Positions 1 to 6,149 of a DNA stretch of 7,286 nt are shown here, piece by piece; position 1 is the stretch's first letter; each line of letters opens with the position of its first letter. The notes beneath the pieces were generated by a model. It did no database searches. It saw only the letters and a program-made list of their open reading frames with translations, and was not told the origin of the DNA. The stretch comes from Chitinophagaceae bacterium (GTDB taxonomy: Bacteria; Bacteroidota; Bacteroidia; Chitinophagales; Chitinophagaceae): assembly GCA_947459455.1 (NCBI GenBank), contig CANHEC010000112.1, positions 1 through 7,286 on the forward strand, written 5' to 3'. A program made the translations under genes and the position numbers.

Positions 1-593
1 ACACCGTCTACAATATACAGCGGCTCTGAGCTGCCGAAGATAGAGCCTACACCACGCAGGCGAACAGAAAAACCGCCGGCCGGATCGCCAGAGTTTTGGG
101 TCACCTGAGCGCCCATTACTCGACCATTCAAAATACCACTCAGGTTTTGAGTACCGGTATTTTGAAGCTGCCGGGCGCTGATAGTAGAGATAGCGTTACC
201 CAATTCTTTTTTGGAGGTACGCACTGTAGCACCAGTCACGACTACTTCGTCCAGCCCCAGTACGTCTTCCTGCATGCTGGCGTCAGCGGTTACTTCATTG
301 CCTGCTACGGTTATCTTCTTTTCAGTGGTTTTGAGGCCCACGCTTGAAAAAACGAGCACGTAGTCGCCCGGCTTCAAATTGGCCCTGAATTCGTACACAC
401 CGGCCTCATTAGATGCCGAGCCGAACTCTGTACCCTTTACTTGAACGGAGGCGCCGGGTATTGCGGTACCTTGCGGGTTTGTGACCTTTCCTTTGATGGT
501 GACCTGCGCCGCAGCGGCCAGCCCCATCAGGCTCAGAAGTAGCATCATGCACAGATGCATACCCCTGCCAGCCAGCATTGTTGGTGTTCTCAT
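1..593 (-). CDS. SusC/RagA-family TonB-linked outer-membrane receptor, N-terminal part (3' end outside window)
   Basis: Reading leftward from ATG at 593, 197 complete codons are open to the window edge, so only the N-terminus is visible. Residues 1-30 are a signal peptide (basic start, then Met/Leu-rich core, ending in LAAAAQ). Residues about 31-108 form the carboxypeptidase-regulatory-like beta-sandwich domain (VTIKGKVTNPQGTAIPGASV) that marks SusC/RagA receptors. The TonB-box-like motif LDEVVVTG lies at 114-121. From about 124 the plug domain begins, with the typical SGILNGRVMGAQV and EPLYIVDG segments. Family members are usually about 1000 residues, so roughly four fifths is missing. SusC proteins import glycans, peptides or other oligomers across the outer membrane using TonB energy, normally with a SusD lipoprotein encoded just downstream, which would lie left of this window. 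The substrate cannot be told from this portion. Internal ATGs at codons 6 and 12 are possible alternative starts. Confidence 0.95.
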   Translation of the reverse strand, partial: MRTPTMLAGRGMHLCMMLLLSLMGLAAAAQVTIKGKVTNPQGTAIPGASVQVKGTEFGSASNEAGVYEFRANLKPGDYVLVFSSVGLKTTEKKITVAGNEVTADASMQEDVLGLDEVVVTGATVRTSKKELGNAISTISARQLQNTGTQNLSGILNGRVMGAQVTQNSGDPAGGFSVRLRGVGSIFGSSEPLYIVDG

Positions 594-634
594 ACAGCAG
601 TTTTTATTGATTTTGTTTGACAAGTTAACACCTG

Positions 635-655
635 AGATTTAATAAAGTTAAATCT
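635..655. repeat. 8-bp inverted repeat upstream of the SusC-type gene
   Basis: AGATTTAA and TTAAATCT form perfect 8-base arms around a 5-base spacer (643-647). The site lies 42 bases upstream of the receptor ATG and overlaps a candidate -7 element on the minus strand (650-643). This placement would suit an operator, but no regulator is encoded in the window, and AT-rich inverted repeats of this length can arise by chance. Confidence 0.4.
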
Positions 656-854
656 TTCCGCTGCTTTCTTTACACATAGGAAGCGGTTGGCAGATTTTGT
701 TGTCGGCTGTAATTCTTTTTTAAAAAAACTTATAAACGATGGTTATCCAATGACGGTTTTGCAGGAATTGCAGTCTTGTTGTATCTAAACCAGCACAAAC
801 CGGCACCCGGTCTTTTTGCCTGTTGCTCGCTGCTTCTTGTTTGGTTTTTCCGCT

Positions 855-862
855 TACTTTTG
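855..862 (+). promoter_or_regulatory. Candidate Bacteroidota -7 element for tRNA-Pro
   Basis: TACTTTTG matches the TAnnTTTG consensus of the Bacteroidota primary sigma factor exactly. It ends 25 bases before the tRNA 5' end, which would leave a short leader for RNase P to remove. No TTTG -33 box is found at the usual 19-21 base spacing; the nearest TTG (837-839) is only 15 bases away. The call therefore rests on the -7 element and its position. Confidence 0.4.
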
Positions 863-887
863 CCACCGCTTTCAAAAAAAGGCATAG

Positions 888-961
<74 letters not shown>

Positions 962-971
962 CCGCATAAAA

Positions 972-1010
972 GGCCAGTACCGCCACAGGCGTGCTGGCCT
1001 TTTTGTTTTT
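972..1010 (+). terminator. Rho-independent terminator after tRNA-Pro
   Basis: GGCCAGTAC (972-980) pairs with GTGCTGGCC (991-999), giving 9 pairs including one G-U, around a 10-base loop. It is followed on the plus strand by TTTTTGTTTTT. It lies 10 bases past the tRNA and should end that transcript. Confidence 0.85.
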
Positions 1011-1031
1011 GCTAAGCCTGGTGTGTGTAGC

Positions 1032-1063
1032 AAAAAAATCCGCCGGTTATAAAACCGGCGGAT
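1032..1063 (-). terminator. Rho-independent terminator of the HupE-M1 peptidase unit
   Basis: ATCCGCCGGTT (1038-1048) and AACCGGCGGAT (1053-1063) form a perfect 11-pair GC-rich stem with a 4-base loop. Read on the minus strand, the stem is followed by seven T residues (1038-1032; the first also pairs in the stem). It lies 28 bases beyond the peptidase stop codon. On the plus strand the trailing bases are GGTAAAA rather than a T tract, so it works leftward. Confidence 0.9.
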
Positions 1064-1091
1064 GGTAAAACGCTACGTTGGTCGCTGATTG

Positions 1092-3458
1092 TTACTTTAT
1101 TTCCCGCTGCATGGGGTTGGGGGCGCCAGCACCGGCATTGCGGTTACGGAAGCCTCCCTTGAAAAGTTGGAAGCGGCTCGGTGCAGCAGACACTGGCCAG
1201 CGATGGTTCGACTCATCAATGTCAGCCGTTTCACGCATTGGGTCCAGTTGTATACTGGCTACTTCCTTGCTCTTGATAAAGGCTTTGATGACTTCTTTTT
1301 CATTTTTGCGCCATATTTCGGCCGGAATCCGATCAACTTCTTTGGTGCCGTCTTTAAATGTCCACTCAATGATCAGGGGCATTACGTGGCCGCCCTTGTT
1401 CGTAAACTTCAACTCATAAATCCACTTGTCTTTCCACGGGGCCAATTCGGCTTCCGTCGTCGCCTCAGGCGCCTGGCGTTCCCGTATGATGGGGGTATTG
1501 TCTACCCGCTTCATTCCGCGGGCATAGTACCAGTAAAAGTCGCGGAGGGTGGTATCGCGGTCGGTTTCAAACACAATCGACTTGTCTTCGCGGTTGCGAA
1601 TTTTAGACACATCTTCAAAAGGCAGCAACATAGGTTTTGCCACCTGCAGCGTATCGTTGCCCGGGCGGAATGGGGGAGCGCCGGCGCTTGCATTCAGCTG
1701 AAACAACCGAACGGTATCGAGCGAAATATCTACCGGGTCGATGCTGTAAAACCAACCACGCCAAAACCAGTCGAGATCTACCGCACTGGCATCTTCCATC
1801 GTGCGGAAAAAGTCGCCCGGCGTAGGATGCTTGAATGCCCAGCGGCGGCTGTACTCTCTGAAGGCGAAATCAAAAAGCTCACGGCCCATAATGGTTTCGC
1901 GAAGAATATTGAGGCCTGTAGCAGGTTTGCTATATGCATTCGGGCCAAACTGTACAATGTTTTCGCTGTTGGTCATGATGGGCTCCAACTGCTCTTTGGG
2001 CAGGCGCATGTAGTCGGCAATGGCCCAGGCCGGCCCGCGGCGGCTGGGGTATTTGTTGTCAAACAATTCTTCGGTGAGGTACTGCGTGAAGGTGTTCAAC
2101 CCTTCGTCCATCCAGCTCCATTGGCGCTCATCGCTGTTCACAATCATCGGGAAGAAGTTGTGTCCCACTTCGTGGATGATCACGCCGATCATGGCATACT
2201 TGGTGGCTTCCGTATAGGTGCCATCTTCTGCGCAGCGGCCATTGTTAAAGCAAATCATCGGGTATTCCATACCGTTGCTGGCTTCTACGCTGATAGCGAC
2301 CGGATAGGGGTAAGGAATAGAAAACTTGCTATAGCTTTTGATGGTATGTGCTACCACTTTGGTGCTGTAGCGACGCCACAGGTTGTATGCCTCTTTGGGA
2401 TAGTAGCTCATCGACATCACCTTTTTGCCATCCACGTAGGTAGGCAGGGCATCCCATACAAACTTGCGGCTGCTGGTCCAGGCAAAGTCACGTACCATAT
2501 TGGCTTTGTATTTCCACGTCTTTTTAGCCAACGATTTATTGAGGCGCAGCTCCGCTTTTTTGGCTTCTTCCAGTGTCACCACCTCTTCCACATCTTTGGC
2601 GGTTTGGGCCTTGGTCCAGCGGGCCCACTGTGCCGGGCTCAGCACTTGCTGATAGTTTTGGCATTCGCCGGTAGCACCTACCACGTGGTCGGCGGGCACC
2701 GTCATTTCTACATCATAGTTGCCAAATACGAGGGCAAACTCGCCCCGACCGGTAAACTGGTGATTCTGCCAGCCCTGAAAATCGCTGTACACGCAAAGGC
2801 GGGGAAACCACTGTGCCATGGTGAACACGTGGTTGCCGTCTTTCGGAAAAAACTCAAAACCACCGCGGCCGCCCAGTGTCATGCGGTCCGGTATTTTGTA
2901 ATGCCAGCCAATGTTCATAATGAACTGCTGACCTGGTTTGAGGGGGCTGGGCAGGTCTACCCGCATCATGGTCTGGTTGATGGTGTACCGCAGCGCTTTA
3001 CCAGTGGCGTCTTTTACATATTCGATCTTGTCGCCATGGCCTTCCATGATGCTGCGCCGGTCAATACCGGTCAGGTCGCCTACTGTCATATTGCTACGGA
3101 CCCGGCTTTCGTCGAACACAGCGCTGCCAACGGTGGGATCGTGTTCGTTTTCATCCAGCTGCAGCCACAGGTAGGTGAGTACATCGGGGCTGTTGTTGAA
3201 ATAAGTGATCGTTTCCTTGCCGCGCAGCTCCAGTTTGGCTTCATCCAGCTCGCAACTGATTTTGTAATCGGCCCGCTGCTGCCAGTATTTGGGGCCCGGG
3301 GCACCGCTGGCAGTCCGGTATTCGTTGGGCGTAGGCAGTATAGTGCCCAGCTGTTCAAACTTATTGCCGTGGTTGCTCTTCGGATTGTTCTGTATGTCCT
3401 GCGCTATCGCAGCCACACAGGTACCCGCACCCATCAGCAGCATCAACCATTTTCTCAT
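1092..3458 (-). CDS. Exported M1-family zinc metallopeptidase (aminopeptidase-like)
   Basis: The protein is 788 residues from ATG 3458. I chose this start because the signal peptide begins right there (MRKWLMLLMGAG, ending AAIAQ); a TTG at 3500 would add 14 non-hydrophobic residues and overlap hupE. The gluzincin signature is complete: HEVGH at 429-433, then 18 residues, then the third zinc ligand E452 in the MDEGLN segment. GMEYP at 396-400 matches the substrate-binding GAMEN position, and Y509 in YSKPA matches the catalytic tyrosine. Residues about 40-265 form the N-terminal beta domain and the central part the thermolysin-like domain; no C-terminal secretion-sorting domain is visible. M1 enzymes cleave N-terminal residues from peptides, and this one should act in the periplasm or at the cell surface. 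Its specificity cannot be read from sequence. It follows hupE by 38 bases on the same strand and ends before a strong terminator, so the two are probably co-transcribed. Confidence 0.93.
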   Translation of the reverse strand: MRKWLMLLMGAGTCVAAIAQDIQNNPKSNHGNKFEQLGTILPTPNEYRTASGAPGPKYWQQRADYKISCELDEAKLELRGKETITYFNNSPDVLTYLWLQLDENEHDPTVGSAVFDESRVRSNMTVGDLTGIDRRSIMEGHGDKIEYVKDATGKALRYTINQTMMRVDLPSPLKPGQQFIMNIGWHYKIPDRMTLGGRGGFEFFPKDGNHVFTMAQWFPRLCVYSDFQGWQNHQFTGRGEFALVFGNYDVEMTVPADHVVGATGECQNYQQVLSPAQWARWTKAQTAKDVEEVVTLEEAKKAELRLNKSLAKKTWKYKANMVRDFAWTSSRKFVWDALPTYVDGKKVMSMSYYPKEAYNLWRRYSTKVVAHTIKSYSKFSIPYPYPVAISVEASNGMEYPMICFNNGRCAEDGTYTEATKYAMIGVIIHEVGHNFFPMIVNSDERQWSWMDEGLNTFTQYLTEELFDNKYPSRRGPAWAIADYMRLPKEQLEPIMTNSENIVQFGPNAYSKPATGLNILRETIMGRELFDFAFREYSRRWAFKHPTPGDFFRTMEDASAVDLDWFWRGWFYSIDPVDISLDTVRLFQLNASAGAPPFRPGNDTLQVAKPMLLPFEDVSKIRNREDKSIVFETDRDTTLRDFYWYYARGMKRVDNTPIIRERQAPEATTEAELAPWKDKWIYELKFTNKGGHVMPLIIEWTFKDGTKEVDRIPAEIWRKNEKEVIKAFIKSKEVASIQLDPMRETADIDESNHRWPVSAAPSRFQLFKGGFRNRNAGAGAPNPMQREIK

Positions 3459-3496
3459 TGCACGTTTGTTTTGTATTGGTTTCGAAATGGATTTTC

Positions 3497-4075
3497 TCAA
3501 ACATTGAAAGGCAATCGCTCAATCGCCATTACCAGCGCAGCCATAAAGGCGCCGCCACTTAAAAAAAGTACCCAGTCGCGGCGGCTCACTTTGAAGAGGC
3601 CCTGCCAAATAGCAGCTGCCAGCAGCATCACCGCCACCACCACCAGTTGGCCGGCTTCCAGCCCTATATTAAAGCCCAGTAGCGGAATAAGGATGTCCGA
3701 CTCTTTGCCCAACAAACTGCGCAGCCCGCTGGCAAAGCCCATGCCGTGAATGAGCCCGAAAAACAGGGCCAGGAAATAATTAAGGCTGACGGATTTAGGG
3801 GTAAACTTCTTCAAAAAAGTATTGATGAACGCCGTGATCATGATGGTAACCGGGATCAGGAACTCGATCCAGGCACTGCTAAAGCGAATGATATTGAACG
3901 TGGCCAACACCAGCGTGATGGTGTGCCCAATGGTGAAAGCCGTTACCAGAATCAAGACCTGCTTCCAGTCTTTGAACACATAAATGGCCGATAACGCCAT
4001 GATAAACAAGAGATGGTCCCAGGCCGACCGATTGATAATGTGCTCCCAACCAATGTGGAAATAGTCCCAAAACAT
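3497..4075 (-). CDS. HupE/UreJ-like multipass membrane protein
   Basis: The protein has 192 residues and is strongly hydrophobic, with about six or seven membrane segments. It carries the conserved polar residues of the HupE/UreJ_2 family: H7, E11 and H12 followed by D20-H21 in WDHLLFI; H51 in FTIGHTITL; H111 in FGLIHGMGFA; and E141 in FNIGLEAGQL. HupE and UreJ proteins are linked to nickel uptake in hydrogenase and urease operons, but no hydrogenase, urease or nickel gene is present here. Metal transport is thus a family-based inference and the cargo is unknown. It is first in a leftward pair with the M1 peptidase and lies 147 bases from the divergent DUF6702 gene. Many family members elsewhere have an extra periplasmic domain before the membrane part; this one starts directly at the membrane region. 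A degenerate -7-like TATTTTG (minus, 4114-4108) lies about 30 bases upstream of the ATG. Confidence 0.88.
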   Translation of the reverse strand: MFWDYFHIGWEHIINRSAWDHLLFIMALSAIYVFKDWKQVLILVTAFTIGHTITLVLATFNIIRFSSAWIEFLIPVTIMITAFINTFLKKFTPKSVSLNYFLALFFGLIHGMGFASGLRSLLGKESDILIPLLGFNIGLEAGQLVVVAVMLLAAAIWQGLFKVSRRDWVLFLSGGAFMAALVMAIERLPFNV

Positions 4076-4119
4076 GCTGCTGATACTTGATTCCGAGGCT
4101 TACAAAACAAAATAGGACG

Positions 4120-4131
4120 CCAATATATTGG
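4120..4131. repeat. 12-bp perfect palindrome between hupE-like and DUF6702 genes
   Basis: CCAATATATTGG is its own reverse complement. It lies in the 147-base divergent spacer, 5 bases upstream of a degenerate -7-like sequence for the hupE-like gene (4114-4108, minus). It could be an operator, but no partner regulator is visible. Confidence 0.35.
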
Positions 4132-4183
4132 GTTTCCTTCATCCCGCCATCGTACCGCTGTTCATAAGCGCCGTTCGGAGTGG

Positions 4184-4218
4184 TTTTTTGGCAGAGCCGT
4201 CACCCGGCCCGACATTTG
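4184..4218 (+). promoter_or_regulatory. Candidate promoter of the DUF6702 gene (-33/-7)
   Basis: TTTTTTG (4184-4190) and GACATTTG (4211-4218) are separated by 20 bases. This matches the Bacteroidota TTTG / TAnnTTTG arrangement except for the first base of the -7 box (G instead of T). The -7 element ends only 4 bases before ATG 4223, so transcription would start at or next to the start codon. Confidence 0.35.
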
Positions 4219-4222
4219 GGGC

Positions 4223-4708
4223 ATGCAGTTCCTTGTTGCCTCTTTACTATCTGGCCTTCTCTTCTGGCATCCTTTTTATGTCAGCGTGGTCGAGCTGAAT
4301 CACAATGCAGCGGAGCAAACCCTGGAAACGAGTGTTCGCATTTTTACCGACGACTTTGAGAATACGCTGAAAATGCGGTTTCCGGGTCAGAAAATTGACC
4401 TGTACAAGACGCAGGCCACTGCCCAAACGGACACCCTGATCAGCCGATATCTGGCCGAAAAAATGCAGATTCGTTTGAACGGCCGGCCGGTACAGCTGCG
4501 CTATCTGGGATTCGAACGGGTAGAGGAGAGCATTTGGTGCTATCTGGAGGTGACCGGCGTAAAATCGGTACAGCAGCTACACATTACTAATTGGATGCTG
4601 TACGAATACAAGCGGGAGCAAATCAATATGCACCATGTGCAGGCAGCTGGCCAAAAGAAAAGTTATAAGCTGAACAACCCCGAGTCGGAGGTTGATTTTC
4701 AGTTTTGA
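4223..4708 (+). CDS. Exported DUF6702-family protein
   Basis: The protein has 161 residues. Residues 1-15 are a short hydrophobic export segment ending FLVASLLSGLLFW, followed by HPFYVSVVEL (16-25). The sequence then reads RIFTDDFENTL (39-49), the acidic stretch I associate with DUF6702, a small Bacteroidota family. The rest (about 70-155) alternates as a beta-rich domain and has no further membrane segment. The export segment lacks the usual basic residue, and no in-frame ATG, GTG or TTG exists just upstream to supply one; the start is therefore fixed by the first ATG. No enzymatic motif is seen and the function is unknown. The gene is divergent from the hupE-like/M1 pair and its stop overlaps the stop of the CNNM gene by 10 bases. 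The family name is from memory of its conserved pattern; the exported, periplasmic nature is more certain. Confidence 0.82.
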   Translation: MQFLVASLLSGLLFWHPFYVSVVELNHNAAEQTLETSVRIFTDDFENTLKMRFPGQKIDLYKTQATAQTDTLISRYLAEKMQIRLNGRPVQLRYLGFERVEESIWCYLEVTGVKSVQQLHITNWMLYEYKREQINMHHVQAAGQKKSYKLNNPESEVDFQF

Positions 4709-6042
4709 TCGGTAGGAGTGTCGTTTGTCGGGCCTATCTCATCAGCGGCCTCATCTTCAGGCAGCAGCGATTTATCGCGTAGCTCTACCAGTATTTTGTC
4801 GATGCGGGCCCCGTCTTTGTCCACAATCTCGAACTTGAAGCCTCGCCATTCGAACACGTCACCTGTACTGGGAATCCGCTCCAGGTGGTGAATAATGAAG
4901 CCACCAACGGTATCAAAATCGTCGTCGTCTTCCATCCAGTCTTCCTTATCAAAACGGCTCAGAAAATCATAAAAACTCAGCCGGGCATCTACCAGATAGG
5001 TGCCGTCGGCCCGCTTTACTATTTCATAGTCATCGTCGCCCTGCTCCGGAATATCTCCCACGATCGCCTCCAAAATGTCGTTCAGCGTGATCATGCCCTG
5101 CAATGTGCCGTATTCGTCCACTATAAATGCACTGTGCACTTTGGTTTGCTTGAACTTTTCCATCAGCTGGTAAGCTGTGTTATTGTCGGGCACAAAAATG
5201 GCTTCCCGCATAAAATCGGCGAGCAGGGTATTACGGTCGGCCAGCACAATGTCTTTTAGCTGCAGTATGCCTTTGATATCGTCGATGGTGCCCTGGCACA
5301 GCGGGTATACACTGTGGGCATTGGGCTGCAGCCGTGGCAGCAGGTCGGCTATGGTACCGCCCACCGGCAGCCAAATGATATCGCTTCGGTGAGTCATCAG
5401 CGAGGTGATGCTGCGGTCGCCCAGGTGAAAAACCCGCTCAATGATTTGTTGTTCAGTTTCGTCTATTTCCCCGCTTTCGGCGCTTTCGCTCACCAGGGCT
5501 TTAATTTCTTCTTCGGTCACCACACTCATTTTGGTGTCCTTTATTTTGAACAGGCGGAAGAAGAGGCCCGCCACACTGTTGAGCAACCAAATGATGGGCA
5601 TGGTTGCTTTCGACAGGAACAGCATGAATGGCGCCGACACCAGTGCGATTTTTTCCGACTGCAGCATGGCCAATTTCTTTGGCACCAATTCGCCAATGAG
5701 AATGGAAAGAAACGTAACAAGCATTACCACCACCCCTGTGCTGACGGAGGCTGCATAGGGTTTCAGCCATTGTATGTTCGCTACAATTGGCTCCAGATCC
5801 TTACTGAATTTTTCGCCTGAATATAAACCCGTGATAATAGAAATGAGGGTGATACCTACCTGAACCGTGCTTAAGAAAATCTCGGGCTTTTCTATCAGTT
5901 TCAGCGCTGCCACTGCCTGGCTATTGCCATTGTCGGCCAGGTTTTCGAGGCGGCTTTTTCGGGCCGACACCAGGGCTATTTCGCTCATGGAAAACAAGCC
6001 ATTCAGGATGATGAGGCCCAACAGTATTAAAATCTCCTCCAT
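4699..6042 (-). CDS. CNNM/CorC-family transporter (DUF21, CBS pair, CorC_HlyC domain)
   Basis: The protein is 447 residues from ATG 6042. Residues 1-190 are the CNNM (DUF21) membrane domain, with LNGLFSMSEIALVSARKSRL near the start, GITLISIITG and the GELVPKK motif (117-123). A CBS pair spans about 210-332, the second ending in VDEYGTLQGMITLNDILEAI. The CorC_HlyC domain follows (about 340-420, with DTVGGFI at 378-384), then an acidic tail. The length is normal for the family. CNNM/CorC proteins take part in magnesium (sodium-coupled) transport and divalent-cation resistance; in Bacteroidota the gliding protein GldE is a relative, but no gld neighbour is seen. An ATG at 6066 adds 8 residues; I prefer 6042 because family members begin at the membrane segment and a perfect -7 element (6076-6069) puts the transcription start at or downstream of 6066. 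It overlaps the DUF6702 gene tail to tail by 10 bases. Confidence 0.95.
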   Translation of the reverse strand: MEEILILLGLIILNGLFSMSEIALVSARKSRLENLADNGNSQAVAALKLIEKPEIFLSTVQVGITLISIITGLYSGEKFSKDLEPIVANIQWLKPYAASVSTGVVVMLVTFLSILIGELVPKKLAMLQSEKIALVSAPFMLFLSKATMPIIWLLNSVAGLFFRLFKIKDTKMSVVTEEEIKALVSESAESGEIDETEQQIIERVFHLGDRSITSLMTHRSDIIWLPVGGTIADLLPRLQPNAHSVYPLCQGTIDDIKGILQLKDIVLADRNTLLADFMREAIFVPDNNTAYQLMEKFKQTKVHSAFIVDEYGTLQGMITLNDILEAIVGDIPEQGDDDYEIVKRADGTYLVDARLSFYDFLSRFDKEDWMEDDDDFDTVGGFIIHHLERIPSTGDVFEWRGFKFEIVDKDGARIDKILVELRDKSLLPEDEAADEIGPTNDTPTDQN

Positions 6043-6068
6043 TCGGGGGGTCACGTATTGGTACATCG

Positions 6069-6076
6069 CAAATCTA
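6069..6076 (-). promoter_or_regulatory. Candidate -7 element of the CNNM/CorC gene
   Basis: On the minus strand this reads TAGATTTG, an exact TAnnTTTG match. A TTTG at 6104-6101 is 24 bases upstream, longer than the usual 19-21 spacing, so the -33 part is doubtful. Transcription would start near 6066-6062, leaving a leader of about 20-24 bases before ATG 6042. Confidence 0.5.
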
Positions 6077-6104
6077 TGGGAATTGCCGGAACGCCCTGTG
6101 CAAA

Positions 6105-6120
6105 GCCTGCCTCGGCAGGC
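6105..6120. repeat. 16-base hairpin palindrome in the divergent spacer
   Basis: GCCTGCC and GGCAGGC are perfect 7-base arms separated by only TC. The site lies between two facing -7 elements (6069-6076 and 6135-6142), close to where their -33 regions would be. There is no T tract on either side, so it is not a normal terminator. It could be an operator or a copy of a dispersed extragenic palindrome. Confidence 0.55.
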
Positions 6121-6134
6121 ATGGCACTGCCGCC

Positions 6135-6142
6135 TATATTTG
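6135..6142 (+). promoter_or_regulatory. Candidate -7 element of the FAD oxidoreductase gene
   Basis: TATATTTG matches TAnnTTTG exactly and ends 7 bases before the GTG start at 6150. No TTTG -33 box is seen about 20 bases upstream, where the 6105-6120 palindrome lies instead. Transcription would begin within a few bases of the start codon. Confidence 0.5.
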
Positions 6143-6149
6143 CCACCCC

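Larger units (their letters stand above)
594..887. other. AT-rich intergenic region between receptor gene and tRNA-Pro
   Basis: I find no convincing coding region in these 294 bases. The part next to the receptor gene holds an 8-base inverted repeat at 635-655 and a near-match (TAACTTTA, minus strand, 650-643) to the Bacteroidota -7 element. That element could drive the receptor gene with a leader of about 45-50 bases. The right part holds a perfect -7-type match (855-862) facing the tRNA. The A/T runs at 716-728 show no stem followed by a T tract, so I do not call a terminator there. Confidence 0.5.

Noticed and set aside
96..347. An 83-codon plus-strand frame at the left edge
   Set aside because: It is antisense to the SusC-type receptor gene, whose N-terminal domain, TonB box and plug are clearly encoded on the minus strand there.
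3459..3500. TTG at 3500 as the start of the M1 peptidase
   Set aside because: It would place 14 polar residues before the signal peptide and overlap the end of the hupE-like gene; ATG 3458 begins exactly at a normal signal peptide.
1089..3749. An 886-codon plus-strand open frame as a real protein
   Set aside because: It is the codon-by-codon reverse complement of the M1 peptidase gene, which has a signal peptide and a full HExxH-18-E site. The antisense translation shows no recognisable domain and runs on through part of the hupE-like gene.
5314..5820. A 168-codon plus-strand frame
   Set aside because: It lies wholly inside the CNNM/CorC gene on the opposite strand, in the same codon register, and shows no domain of its own.
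6105..6120. The GCCTGCC/GGCAGGC hairpin as a transcription terminator
   Set aside because: It lies between divergent gene starts and has no T tract on either strand.
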